Shown here: positions 53,583 through 61,558 of the stretch, one piece after another
Layout: every line of letters starts with the position of its first letter
Position numbering within the stretch: the first letter of the stretch is position 1
Assembly (NCBI RefSeq): GCF_014302995.1
Contig: NZ_CP060295.1
Span: 6,129,501-6,193,500 of the forward strand
Length of the DNA stretch: 64,000 bases
Source: Variovorax sp. PAMC26660
GTDB lineage: Bacteria > Pseudomonadota > Gammaproteobacteria > Burkholderiales > Burkholderiaceae_C
Reading direction: 5' to 3'
Position numbers and translations under genes: made by a program
Notes under the pieces: generated by a model
The model's input: only the letters and a program-made list of their open reading frames with translations
What the model was told of the DNA's origin: nothing
Databases searched by the model: none

Positions 53583-53697
53583 CATCAAAGCCTTGTTTGA
53601 TGCGGCTTCTGGGCGATCTGAACTGGCGCTTTTTGTGCAATTCGTGGCTTCTTTCAGGCGTTGTACATTTCCCTGAGTTCATGAGGAGATGTCGTTC

Positions 53698-56640
53698 ATG
53701 TCCACGTACGCCTATCGGTTCGTCGGCCGGGAGAGCTTGCCCAGTCGACTGACGGAATTCGATCTCGAGCAGTTCTTTCAACTCACAGTTGAAGACGTCG
53801 AGGCCATCCGAGAGCGTTTCAGGGTGCCACATCGGGGTGCCGCCGCACTTCAACTTCTGTTCTTGCGCGCGTCGGGCCGCCCACTGGATCGTTTCGCGGC
53901 GCTACCACGCAACCTGCTGGCGTACGTTTCCCAAAAACTTGCCACGCCGGCCCTGTCCATTGCCAGCCTGCGCAGCCTGTATCAACGCCGCCCGACTCTG
54001 TATGAGCATCAATTGTGGACTCGGAACCACCTGGGCCTGAGCGACCTGGGCGGGGCCGCAGAGGCCGAAGTCACGGCTTTGCTCCACTTGCAAGCGGCCG
54101 AGGCCTCGCACGCCGACGATCTGGTCACCGCGGCCAACCATTGGCTCTACGATCACCGCATCCTGATTCCCGGGGAACGCCGAGTGCGCGACTGGGCACG
54201 CGATGCCTTCGCAACTGTCGAGGCCGGGATCCTCAAAACCATCACCGCCGCTGTGCCGACGCCAGCACTGAAACGCTGCCGGGACTCCGCCTACAGCCTG
54301 CGCCCTGACGGCATTGCCACTCACCTCGAATGGCTCAAGACCCCACCCAAACGGGACGGCCCCAGCACCTTCGCCGAAACCCTTGACAAGATCCGCTACC
54401 TCAAGTCCTTGGCCGTGCACGAATGGGCCCTGGAGAAACTTGCTCTGGCCAAGCAGCGGGCCTATGCCCAGCAGGTCCAGGGCCGCCGTCCGGCCAAGAC
54501 GCGTGAACTCAAGGAATCGCGTCAGACCATTGAGCTCGTGTGCTTCCTGCATGTGAGCCTGCTCGAATTCACCGACGTGGTGATGCATCAGAGCAGCCGG
54601 CGCAGCCAGAAGCTGTTTCGGGATGCCGCGCAAAAGGCCCTGGCCATCCGGGGCAAGCCCGACACCGTGGCGCGTCAACAAGCGACCATCGCTCGCGAAG
54701 TCCTGCGCGACACGACCAAGACCTGGCAAGCGCGAGGCCTTGAAGCCGATCGGCTGTTGAGCGAACTGCTGGACGTTCCGCACAAGAGCTTTTCCTCTCA
54801 GGTGCGCCAGGCGCTGTCCGCGGACCACCAGCGCGTTGCCGCCTTCCTCGGCGGCATGGAAGGCCTGGCGTTCGGTGGTCAGTCCAACGACGCGGGCTTC
54901 CAGCAATGGACCGCCTGGCGCGAGCTTCGGGACACGAAGGCCAGTGAACTGCCGGCGGACTTCAGCTTGCCCGACGTCGGCCCCGCCTGGCGCGAACTGG
55001 TGCGCGATGCCGATCCCAAGCGCGGCCTGCAGGCCTTCGCCGCCTGCACCATGATGTCCATGCGCAAGAGCTTGCGTAGCGGCGCGGCCTGGATCGACCA
55101 TTCCCTGAGTTTTCGCTCACGCGATCAGATGCTCATTTCGCCCGAGGAGTGGGCCCGGAACCGGGACAGGTACATCGCCTTGCTCGGCGCGCCAGCCAAG
55201 GTCGACGACTTGCTCGAGCGGCTGCAGGACAACCTGCGCGCCGGCGTCGCCGCAGTCGCTGAAGCCTGCGAGAAAGGCAAGGTCGAGATTGGCGCCGACG
55301 GCATGCTGCACCTGCCTCCGGTCAGTGCGTTGCCCGACGACGGCGAGCCGCGCCGCATGCGCGAGTTGATCTACAAATGGATCGGCGATGTGCAGTTCCC
55401 TGACCTCCTACTGGAGATCGATGCCTTGTGCAACTTCAGCGAAGCGCTGCTGGGTCACCGGGCCCAGACCGTGGCCGAACTGCTTGCCTTGTACGCCGCC
55501 TTGCTCGCCCACGGCACGGACATCGATGCCAAGAGCGTGGCTGCCATGATTCCGGGCTTGGACATGCCCAAGGTCTCCGTGGCGATGCGCGCACTGGAGA
55601 CCCACGGCCGCCTGCGGCGCGCGAATGAACGGGTGGTCGAATTCCAGGGCCGCATTCCGATGGCCGCACACTGGGGCAGCGGCGAGAAGGCCTCTTCGGA
55701 CATGATGGCGCTGGATGCTTCACGCCACCTGTGGAACGCCCGTGTCGATCCGCGCCGGCGCACCTTTGCCGTGGGCATCTACACCCACATCCTGGATCGC
55801 TGGGGCATCAGCTACGACCAGCCCATCGTGCACAACGAGCGCCAGGCCGGGGTGGCAGTCAACGGCGTCGAGCAGCACAACCGCAGCCAGGACCGCATCC
55901 GGCTGTCTTTGCTGGCGGTGGACACCCACGGCTATACGAATCCGGCCATGGCGGTCGCCAAACTGCTCGGCTTCGATCTGTGCCCCAGACTGCGGGACCT
56001 CTCCGAACGCAAGCTGCACCTGCCGACCGGGTTCGAAGCTCCCGAAGGCATCGAGCGGGTGACAGTCAAACGGGTATCGCTCAAGGCCATACGTGCCGGC
56101 TGGGACGAACTGCTGCGGGTGATCGCCTCGGTGCGCATCGGCAAGATCGACGCCAATCTCGCATTGCGCTACCTTGGCAGCGCAGCCAAGGGCGATCCGG
56201 CCTACAAGGCCGCCGACCACCTGGGCCGGCTGCTGCGCAGCATCTTTCTTTGCGACTACATCACCATCGAGGACTTCCGGCGCGAGATTCATACGCTGCT
56301 CAGCCGCGGCGAGTCGGTCCACCTGCTGCAGCGCGCCGTCTACACCGGCAAGCTGCCCACCGAGCGCGGCCGTCGGGGCGACGAGATGAAGGCCATCTCG
56401 GGCTCGCACGCGCTGCTCACCAACATCGTGTTGGCCTGGAATACACACCGCATGAACGACGTGGTGGAGCGCCTGCGCAAGGACGCCATGGCCATTGACG
56501 ATGCCTGGCTGCGCCGGATCGGTCCGGTGCACTTCGGGCACATCAATTTCCGGGGGACGTTCAAGTTCGCGATCGAGCGATATGCGCAAGCGCTGCTGCA
56601 GCGCGCGCCTGAGGTCGCTCCATCAAGGCGGGCGGCGTGA
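53698..56640 (+). CDS. tnpA: Tn3-family transposase, full length
   Basis: The protein of about 980 residues has the whole Tn3 transposase layout: an N-terminal DNA-binding region and a C-terminal DDE region with SSDMMALDAS (first Asp), AVDTHGYTNPA (second Asp) and SGSHALLTNIVLAWNTHRMN. In most Tn3 transposases the last motif is WNT-x3-Glu. Here that position is Asn, with a Glu four residues later, so the catalytic Glu may be displaced or belong to a divergent subgroup. An upstream ATG at 53689 overlaps the GAGGAG site, so 53698 (nine-base spacing) is preferred. No resolvase gene is nearby. Confidence 0.9.
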   Translation: MSTYAYRFVGRESLPSRLTEFDLEQFFQLTVEDVEAIRERFRVPHRGAAALQLLFLRASGRPLDRFAALPRNLLAYVSQKLATPALSIASLRSLYQRRPTLYEHQLWTRNHLGLSDLGGAAEAEVTALLHLQAAEASHADDLVTAANHWLYDHRILIPGERRVRDWARDAFATVEAGILKTITAAVPTPALKRCRDSAYSLRPDGIATHLEWLKTPPKRDGPSTFAETLDKIRYLKSLAVHEWALEKLALAKQRAYAQQVQGRRPAKTRELKESRQTIELVCFLHVSLLEFTDVVMHQSSRRSQKLFRDAAQKALAIRGKPDTVARQQATIAREVLRDTTKTWQARGLEADRLLSELLDVPHKSFSSQVRQALSADHQRVAAFLGGMEGLAFGGQSNDAGFQQWTAWRELRDTKASELPADFSLPDVGPAWRELVRDADPKRGLQAFAACTMMSMRKSLRSGAAWIDHSLSFRSRDQMLISPEEWARNRDRYIALLGAPAKVDDLLERLQDNLRAGVAAVAEACEKGKVEIGADGMLHLPPVSALPDDGEPRRMRELIYKWIGDVQFPDLLLEIDALCNFSEALLGHRAQTVAELLALYAALLAHGTDIDAKSVAAMIPGLDMPKVSVAMRALETHGRLRRANERVVEFQGRIPMAAHWGSGEKASSDMMALDASRHLWNARVDPRRRTFAVGIYTHILDRWGISYDQPIVHNERQAGVAVNGVEQHNRSQDRIRLSLLAVDTHGYTNPAMAVAKLLGFDLCPRLRDLSERKLHLPTGFEAPEGIERVTVKRVSLKAIRAGWDELLRVIASVRIGKIDANLALRYLGSAAKGDPAYKAADHLGRLLRSIFLCDYITIEDFRREIHTLLSRGESVHLLQRAVYTGKLPTERGRRGDEMKAISGSHALLTNIVLAWNTHRMNDVVERLRKDAMAIDDAWLRRIGPVHFGHINFRGTFKFAIERYAQALLQRAPEVAPSRRAA

Positions 56641-56669
56641 CGTCCGCCACCACTGGAGCCGTGAACGCC

Positions 56670-56789
56670 ATGCCGACCACTCGCCCTCGAATCTACCTGC
56701 CGGGTCCCGATGTCCATCATCCGAACGCCCGTACGATCTTTGCCGGCCTTAAGCTCCATTGCGACCGCCTTGGCCTGGTGGTGGGCTAG
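56670..56789 (+). pseudogene. N-terminal fragment of a nucleoside 2-deoxyribosyltransferase
   Basis: A 39-residue frame starts PTTRPRIYLPGPDVHHPNA and stops after LHCDRLGLVVG. The IYLPGPDV motif and the following Ala-Arg-x-Ile-Phe pattern are those of the start of nucleoside 2-deoxyribosyltransferases, which are normally about 150 residues. The gene is therefore truncated. It follows the transposase stop by 29 bases, and sequence after it does not continue the family in any frame. Confidence 0.55.
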
Positions 56790-56901
56790 GCGACAACTCT
56801 GGCCTGCTTTGAATCGTTGTTGGGATTGCCCTGATAGGGCTGCCGAATCCATTCACGCAAGGACCCCTGACCTTGAACGAGCTCTTCATCTGGAGGTAAC
56901 A

Positions 56902-57216
56902 GTGGCAACTTATGAGAGGGTGACCATCGTGACCGGCTGCTTTCACGTAGTCGACGCAAACGGCAATGAAAGCACGGTGACCGAGTACATGACCTACCTC
57001 GTGCGTGTGAGCACGACGAAATCCTATTCGCCGATGCTGGGCGGCATCATGTACTACCTGAGCGATGGCACCGGCGTGCGGCGCACATGCGCTAACTACT
57101 TTGCCAGTGAAAACGGCGCTAAGCGATTCTTCGTGACCGGCAAACGCCAACAGCAGGCCGCTACGACCCTGGCGAACATGCAAAGCACCGCACCAGCCGG
57201 AGCTCAATTGCAGTGA
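56902..57216 (+). CDS. Small protein of unknown function
   Basis: A strong ribosome site (GGAGG at 56892-56896) lies five bases before a GTG. The 104-residue product reads MATYERVTIVTGCFHVVDA and contains YMTYLVRVSTTKSYSPMLGG and a charged RFFVTGKRQQQ near its end. I do not recognise the family. There is no signal peptide or membrane segment. It lies between the Tn3 transposase and the YXWGXW gene, in a mosaic stretch, and may have come with mobile DNA. Confidence 0.5.
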   Translation: MATYERVTIVTGCFHVVDANGNESTVTEYMTYLVRVSTTKSYSPMLGGIMYYLSDGTGVRRTCANYFASENGAKRFFVTGKRQQQAATTLANMQSTAPAGAQLQ

Positions 57217-57493
57217 CTGGACGCGACAAAGGGCTTCGAACAAAACCGACTGGCTGCCGGTTGTGGGGGGCCCGGTAGCGCGACAGCCGCGTACAGCCAC
57301 CATGCGTGGCCCACCAATTTGGCGCCGGGCCAACGCGTATCGCGCAGGTGCTGGCGACCCGCATCCGATCCAGGTACATGGGCCCTTCTGCAGCTTGATT
57401 TGTGGCGGAAGTCGCAGTTGCACGGATTAGCCCGTCTTCATTTTCTGTTCCGCTGCGTTGTTAGGGTTCACACACAACAACCACGGGACTCTC

Positions 57494-57916
57494 ATGAGGA
57501 TCACCAACATTCTGCTGGCCGCCACGTTGGCTGCATCGGCCTTGCCCGTTCTGGCACAGGTATCCGTCAACATCAACGTGCCTGGCATCGTGCAACTGCC
57601 CCCGCCGGCCCCTCGCTACGAAAGTCTGCCACGCCCCAGGCCTGGTCAGGTCTGGGTGCCGGGTTATTGGCAATGGAACGAGCGCGCCTACGCGTGGCAT
57701 CCCGGGTATTTTGTTGCTGCACGGCCGAACTACGCCTATGCGCCGGGTGAATGGGTGCGCGACGATGGTGGCTGGCGTTGGAGGGAGGGCAACTGGCGCC
57801 GCGCAGAACGCCGGGAAAGACGTGAGCATGACCGTTACGACGACCACGACGGCGACGGCGACCGTCCCGGCGGCCATCATTGCCCTCCGGGACAGGCTAA
57901 GAAAGGCCGTTGCTAA
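57494..57916 (+). CDS. YXWGXW-repeat secreted protein
   Basis: The 140-residue protein has a clear Sec signal (cleavage after VLA, near residue 21). It then carries aromatic repeats of the WXXGXW type (VWVPGYW, AWHPGYF and the later WRWREGNW), a very charged Arg/Glu/Asp/His stretch and a final CPPGQAKKGRC. Such proteins are common and small in Burkholderiales and are thought to act at the envelope; their function is unknown. The ATG at 57494 gives the natural signal peptide, and an upstream frame start at 57458 is less likely. Confidence 0.8.
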   Translation: MRITNILLAATLAASALPVLAQVSVNINVPGIVQLPPPAPRYESLPRPRPGQVWVPGYWQWNERAYAWHPGYFVAARPNYAYAPGEWVRDDGGWRWREGNWRRAERRERREHDRYDDHDGDGDRPGGHHCPPGQAKKGRC

Positions 57917-58283
57917 TCGACAAGGCCAGGGCTGCTTTGGCCGAGCGTCCAACTCCGTGCGCCGTGCGTTGGAGGGGACGGCGATGCGTCGTGAGAATGG
58001 AATGCCGTGGCTGAGACGATTGACCTCCATCGTTCACCCGTAAAATGCCGGCAAGACGTTTCGAGAGCGAGTGCAATACGGACGTGCTGCCTTTAGGGGT
58101 CCTGCGGCGCAGGGGTAACAGAAGCTCGCCAGGCTATCCAGCAATGGATGCCAGAAAAGCCCTGCGGGGCCTTTTTCTTTGGGGCCACTGGCTCACAGCG
58201 ACGTCGCGAAAGCCTTGCGGAGATTGATGAGTTCGGTCGTGAAGCTGGTTGATCGGAAATGATCAGAGTGACGCTGGCAATGC
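57917..58283. other. Intergenic stretch with a weak hairpin
   Basis: No gene is recognised. Bases 58159-58170 form a short GCCC-TGCG-GGGC hairpin followed by CTTTTTCTTT, a possible weak forward-strand terminator. Short frames crossing the region have no ribosome site and no family resemblance. Confidence 0.4.
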
Positions 58284-59411
58284 TCAGTCCCAGACGCCAC
58301 CGATGCCGACACGCAAGGCGAGGGTTCCGCGCCCGGTCGCGGATGCGCCACCGGTCACGCTCCAGCGGCCGCTGTCGGCGGTCTTGCGCAGGGAGACTCC
58401 CACCGCGGTTTGCCGCTCGTAGTGCCCCATTCCCGCTGCATAGGTCACCTTGCCCGGAATGTAGGGCGCGCTTTCCATCGCCAGGGCCGCGGCGACCCCG
58501 GCGTACGCCTTCTTGCCGATGTCGTCGATCGACTGGCCCAGCTGGTTGACCCTGGCATCCGTGTATGCCGTGGTGCTTGCTGCACTGCTCTGCAATTGCT
58601 GCACGTTCACTGCGTCGGTGGGGGCGACGCCCGGTGCCACGTTGTGCACCGCCACCGGCCCGGTGGAGCCGCCATTGCCCATCGTCACGCTGTTGTGGTT
58701 GATGGAGCCGTCGACGTTGGTGTCGTAGCGAACCGCGCTTTGCTGGACGGCCTGCAGTTGGCGCACGTTCACCGCGTCGGTGGCCTGCGTGCCGCCCGCG
58801 ACGTTGGTGATCTGGCGTTCGTTGCCTGCGCTGCCCACCGACACAGCGCCCTGCGTCGAGTTCACCACCGTGTTCGAGAACAACTCTTTCTGGCCTGCCA
58901 TGCCCACGCGGTCGGCCGTCGAATTCGCACCCAGCGCTACGCCGTTGGCGGCCGTGGCCACTGCGTTGTTGCCGAGGGCGAGGGCGTTGGCCGCGGTTGC
59001 CTTGGCGCCGTTGCCCACGGCGATGCTTCCTGGAGCAGTCGCAACGGTGGCCGTGTTGCCGATCAGCAGCGCACCGGCTCCGAGCTGGGTCGCAGCCGCG
59101 GTCGCAACGGCGGGCCAGTTCGGCGACGCACCCGACCCGTCATCGGGCAGGCCCTGGATGATGGCGAAGCCACCCGTGCGGTTGGGGACCTGGCAGGTCC
59201 AGGTCTGGGGAGGCCCGCTCTGCGCCAGGCAAAGCGATCCGTCGTTGACGCTCAGGCCGGCCCATGCCATGTTGGCCGCGCCAAGGAACGTGGCGGCGGC
59301 CGCGATCGTCGCGCGCGAGGTGCCGCGCCTGTCTCGCGCACGGATCTTTTCCGCAACGGTCACCCAAGTGCCAAGAAATTCTCTCCGTACGGAGAGATGG
59401 ATTCTTTTCAT
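58284..59411 (-). CDS. Trimeric autotransporter adhesin (YadA-like), short form
   Basis: The 375-residue protein starts with an extended signal peptide (about residues 1-52: HLSVRREFLGTWVTVAEKIR, then a hydrophobic ATIAAAATFLGAANMAWA). Head-type repeats follow (GSIAVGNGAKATAANALALG and similar), then two neck motifs with DAVNVRQLQ and DAVNVQQLQ. A YadA membrane anchor ends it (about 300-375, with AYAGVAAALAMESAPYIPGK and a final aromatic WD). It would trimerise in the outer membrane and display an adhesive head. The passenger is small for the family. GAGAGGG lies nine bases upstream of the start. Confidence 0.88.
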   Translation of the reverse strand: MKRIHLSVRREFLGTWVTVAEKIRARDRRGTSRATIAAAATFLGAANMAWAGLSVNDGSLCLAQSGPPQTWTCQVPNRTGGFAIIQGLPDDGSGASPNWPAVATAAATQLGAGALLIGNTATVATAPGSIAVGNGAKATAANALALGNNAVATAANGVALGANSTADRVGMAGQKELFSNTVVNSTQGAVSVGSAGNERQITNVAGGTQATDAVNVRQLQAVQQSAVRYDTNVDGSINHNSVTMGNGGSTGPVAVHNVAPGVAPTDAVNVQQLQSSAASTTAYTDARVNQLGQSIDDIGKKAYAGVAAALAMESAPYIPGKVTYAAGMGHYERQTAVGVSLRKTADSGRWSVTGGASATGRGTLALRVGIGGVWD

Positions 59412-60158
59412 GACAAATACCCTCTCGGAGCTGATCGACGGCTCTTGCGAGCCAATCTTTTTGCTGGTTGAGTGCCACTTGGGTGTCGGCAGGTTGCCGC
59501 TGCCTGGACCCGGAGCACGGGAGGGAGCGGATGATGCGCGCCGACTTCGCCGAATGAGAGGTTTCGCGAAAAGGCGCCTGTTCTTTTGCATCCAAATGTG
59601 AAGAATTGCACGAAATGTCACACACTGGGACGCGTGAATTAGTCAGGTCGACGAGTGGACCGTCGACCCAGAATTCAGCCGTCTGGAGAGACAGGAGGAT
59701 GGCCAATGCGCACGGGGATCGTTGCGATGAACTCTCTCAACAGGCTCTCCTGGAACAGCAGTTGGAGCGTGAGGGCCGGGGCAGTGCCAGAAATTTCTTC
59801 GACGGAATCGGCTTGCAGAGCGTGCTGTGATTCTTGAGGCGCCACACCGTGCTCACATGAGGTCAAGCCAGGATACGGCCAGTTTTAGCTCATAAGCGTT
59901 TAGGTCATTAAGAAGGACTGGCTTATGCGGGCACCCGGCACGCGGAATCGCCCCCTGCGATAGCTCCCGTACGTCGGCCCTCTATGTCTTGGAAAACCCG
60001 GGCGGCTCCGACTCATTGTGACCGTGAACCCTCGCGGTGCTGGCACGTCTGGCCTGGTCGTACGTCATGGCCCTCAAGGGGTGATCTCGGTTTCGGTGCA
60101 TTTCACAGCGGTTTGAGTTCAGGGTATACCAGCGACCGTCCGCAGCGTGCCAGACACT
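59412..60158. other. Long intergenic region with nothing recognised
   Basis: About 750 bases between the autotransporter start and the small reading frame at 60159. Its left part must contain the autotransporter promoter. Short frames exist (for example near 59606-59830), but none has a ribosome site, codon usage or family match that would support a gene. The region sits at the boundary of the sulfur module and may be degraded mobile DNA. Confidence 0.5.
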
Positions 60159-60254
60159 TCATCCGGGACCATAGGCCCAGCACTCCTGGTTTTCATAGGA
60201 CGCTAGGATGGCCACGGTGGCCAGCACAGCAAGCCAGATCGCCATGTTCGTCAT
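60159..60254 (-). CDS. Possible 31-residue single-pass membrane protein
   Basis: Nine bases after the second YeeE-type gene, a 32-codon frame encodes MTNMAIWLAVLATVAIL followed by ASYENQECWAYGPG, a short membrane helix with a Cys-containing tail. It is in the operon direction but has no clear ribosome site. It could be a small subunit of the transporter or chance. The Cys fits the thiol theme of the neighbouring genes. Confidence 0.35.
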   Translation of the reverse strand: MTNMAIWLAVLATVAILASYENQECWAYGPG

Positions 60255-60263
60255 CGGCCGACA

Positions 60264-60701
60264 TCAGACAGGATGAGGCGCGAGCGCGCGCTTGCGGCGT
60301 TCGAAAACCTCGAAAACGCCCATACCCACCAGCATCGCGGCCACGAAGACGAGCGCCTTGACCCCGCCCATTCCGAGGGACACGAGGGCCGGGCCTGGGC
60401 AGAAGCCGGCGACGCCCCAACCAATGCCGAAGAGTACGCTGCCGAGGACCAGGCGGCGGTCAATGTGGCGCGCTGAAGGCAGTCGCATCTCGGCGCCCAG
60501 GAAGGACACGGCGCGGCGGCTGGCCAGCGCGAAGGCGAGCGCGCCCACAGCGATGGCACCCGCCATGACGAAGGCCAGGGAGGGGTCCCAGTTCCCGGCG
60601 AGATCCAAGAAGCCGAGCACCTTGGCCGGGTTGGCCATGCCGGACAAGATGAGGCCGAGGCCAAAGACCAGGCCGGCGAGAAGCGAGGCGAAAACAATCA
60701 T
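60264..60701 (-). CDS. YeeE/YedE-family half-transporter (second copy)
   Basis: The 145-residue membrane protein has about four helices and the YeeE/YedE-type motif GWGVAGFCPGPALVSLG (about residues 88-104), with the conserved Cys. It begins MIVFASLLAGLVFGLGLILSG behind GGAG. Together with its upstream neighbour it would make one full YeeE-like channel for thiosulfate or sulfane sulfur. The pairing of two half-size genes is known for bacterial sulfur operons under BigR/SqrR-type control. It lies ten bases after the first half-gene. Confidence 0.86.
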   Translation of the reverse strand: MIVFASLLAGLVFGLGLILSGMANPAKVLGFLDLAGNWDPSLAFVMAGAIAVGALAFALASRRAVSFLGAEMRLPSARHIDRRLVLGSVLFGIGWGVAGFCPGPALVSLGMGGVKALVFVAAMLVGMGVFEVFERRKRALAPHPV

Positions 60702-60711
60702 GAAAGTCTCC

Positions 60712-61149
60712 TCAGATACCGAGTAGATGACGCGTGACGAACACTGTGACGAAGCCAGCGCCCATGAATGCGGCAGTGGCGACGAGCGAGCGAAGCGACA
60801 TGCGGGAGAGGCCGCAGACGCCGTGGCCACTGGTGCAACCGGAGCCGTAGCGCGTACCAATGCCCACGAGCAACCCGGCCAAGATCAGCGCGCCATAACC
60901 GGCATCAATCTGTGGCTTGGGCAGCACCGTCACCAGCAAGTAGACTGCGGGCGCGCCGATCAGACCCAGGACGAAGGCAATGCGCCAGGCGCGATCGCCT
61001 TTGACCGACCTGAGCAGGCCACCAAGCACGCCACTGATTCCGGCGATGCGGCCATTGAGCAATGCAAACATCGCCGCCGCGATGCCGATGAGCACGCCAC
61101 CGGCCAGTGCGGCGAGTGGCGTGAAGTGGTTCCAGTCGATGGACATCAT
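60712..61149 (-). CDS. YeeE/YedE-family half-transporter (first copy)
   Basis: The 145-residue membrane protein has about four helices and the hallmark GSGCTSGHGVCGLSR (about 106-120), whose Cys residues pass sulfur atoms in YeeE-type thiosulfate importers. The first ATG overlaps the repressor stop (ATGA), and a second ATG follows directly. It acts in the inner membrane, probably moving thiosulfate or a related sulfur species. Substrate and direction are inferred from the family and the neighbouring persulfide dioxygenase. Confidence 0.88.
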   Translation of the reverse strand: MMSIDWNHFTPLAALAGGVLIGIAAAMFALLNGRIAGISGVLGGLLRSVKGDRAWRIAFVLGLIGAPAVYLLVTVLPKPQIDAGYGALILAGLLVGIGTRYGSGCTSGHGVCGLSRMSLRSLVATAAFMGAGFVTVFVTRHLLGI

Positions 61150-61469
61150 TCTTCCTTTGGACAGTAGAGACGGTAGAGAAGCTCGAGTATTTCGAGCGTC
61201 GACGGGTCGGCCACGCTGTAGAAGATGCTCTTGCCCTCGCGACGCGTCTGGACCACCCCCTCGTTGCGCAGCACACCGAGTTGCTGCGAAAGGGTCGGCT
61301 GGTGAATGCCCAGCGCCTGCTCGAGGTCGCTCACGCACATCTCGCCTTGCGAGAGTTGGCACAGCAAGAGCAAACGATCTTCGTTGGCGAGCACCTTGAG
61401 GGCGCCGACCGCCTTGCCGGCAGCGCCGCGCAGGGCTTCGGGATCGATGACGAGGGGCGAAGGCTTCAT
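61146..61469 (-). CDS. bigR: ArsR-family persulfide-responsive repressor (BigR/SqrR-like)
   Basis: The 107-residue winged-helix repressor has VLANEDRLLLLCQLSQGEMCVSD in its first half and ends LLYRLYCPKEE. Cys37 and Cys103 are 66 residues apart, exactly the spacing of the reactive pair in BigR (Cys42/Cys108) and SqrR (Cys41/Cys107), which form a tetrasulfide bridge and release DNA when persulfide rises. There is a third Cys at 45. It is divergent from the dioxygenase gene across a promoter with an AT-rich inverted repeat, and is translationally coupled to the transporter half-gene. Confidence 0.87.
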   Translation of the reverse strand: MKPSPLVIDPEALRGAAGKAVGALKVLANEDRLLLLCQLSQGEMCVSDLEQALGIHQPTLSQQLGVLRNEGVVQTRREGKSIFYSVADPSTLEILELLYRLYCPKEE

Positions 61470-61491
61470 GGAAAGGATGAAATAGTTTTGT

Positions 61492-61520
61492 TTGACATAT
61501 TATGTTGAAATATATAATAT
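61492..61520 (+). promoter_or_regulatory. Promoter and AT-rich operator of the persulfide dioxygenase gene
   Basis: TTGACA at 61492-61497 with TAATAT at 61515-61520 (17-base spacer) makes a good sigma-70 promoter for the dioxygenase gene. An inverted repeat, ATATTAT (61497-61503) and ATAATAT (61514-61520), lies across it. AT-rich palindromes over the divergent promoters are how BigR-type repressors work. The same site lies 27 bases from the repressor start and could control both directions. Confidence 0.65.
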
Positions 61521-61558
61521 TAGTCAATCGATTGAACATCGCACTCACGGAACACCTC

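Noticed and set aside
57460..57466. GTTAGGG, resembling an integron attC core site, near small genes
   Set aside because: No partner core site, no attC-like folded structure, no integrase gene and no repeated copies were found nearby.
58155..58180. Strong terminator at the end of the autotransporter gene
   Set aside because: The hairpin has only four GC pairs and the T-tract is on the forward strand, while the autotransporter gene runs on the reverse strand. At best it is weak and serves another transcript.
59606..59837. Short open frames upstream of the autotransporter gene
   Set aside because: Several frames overlap on both strands, none has a ribosome site and none resembles a known family.
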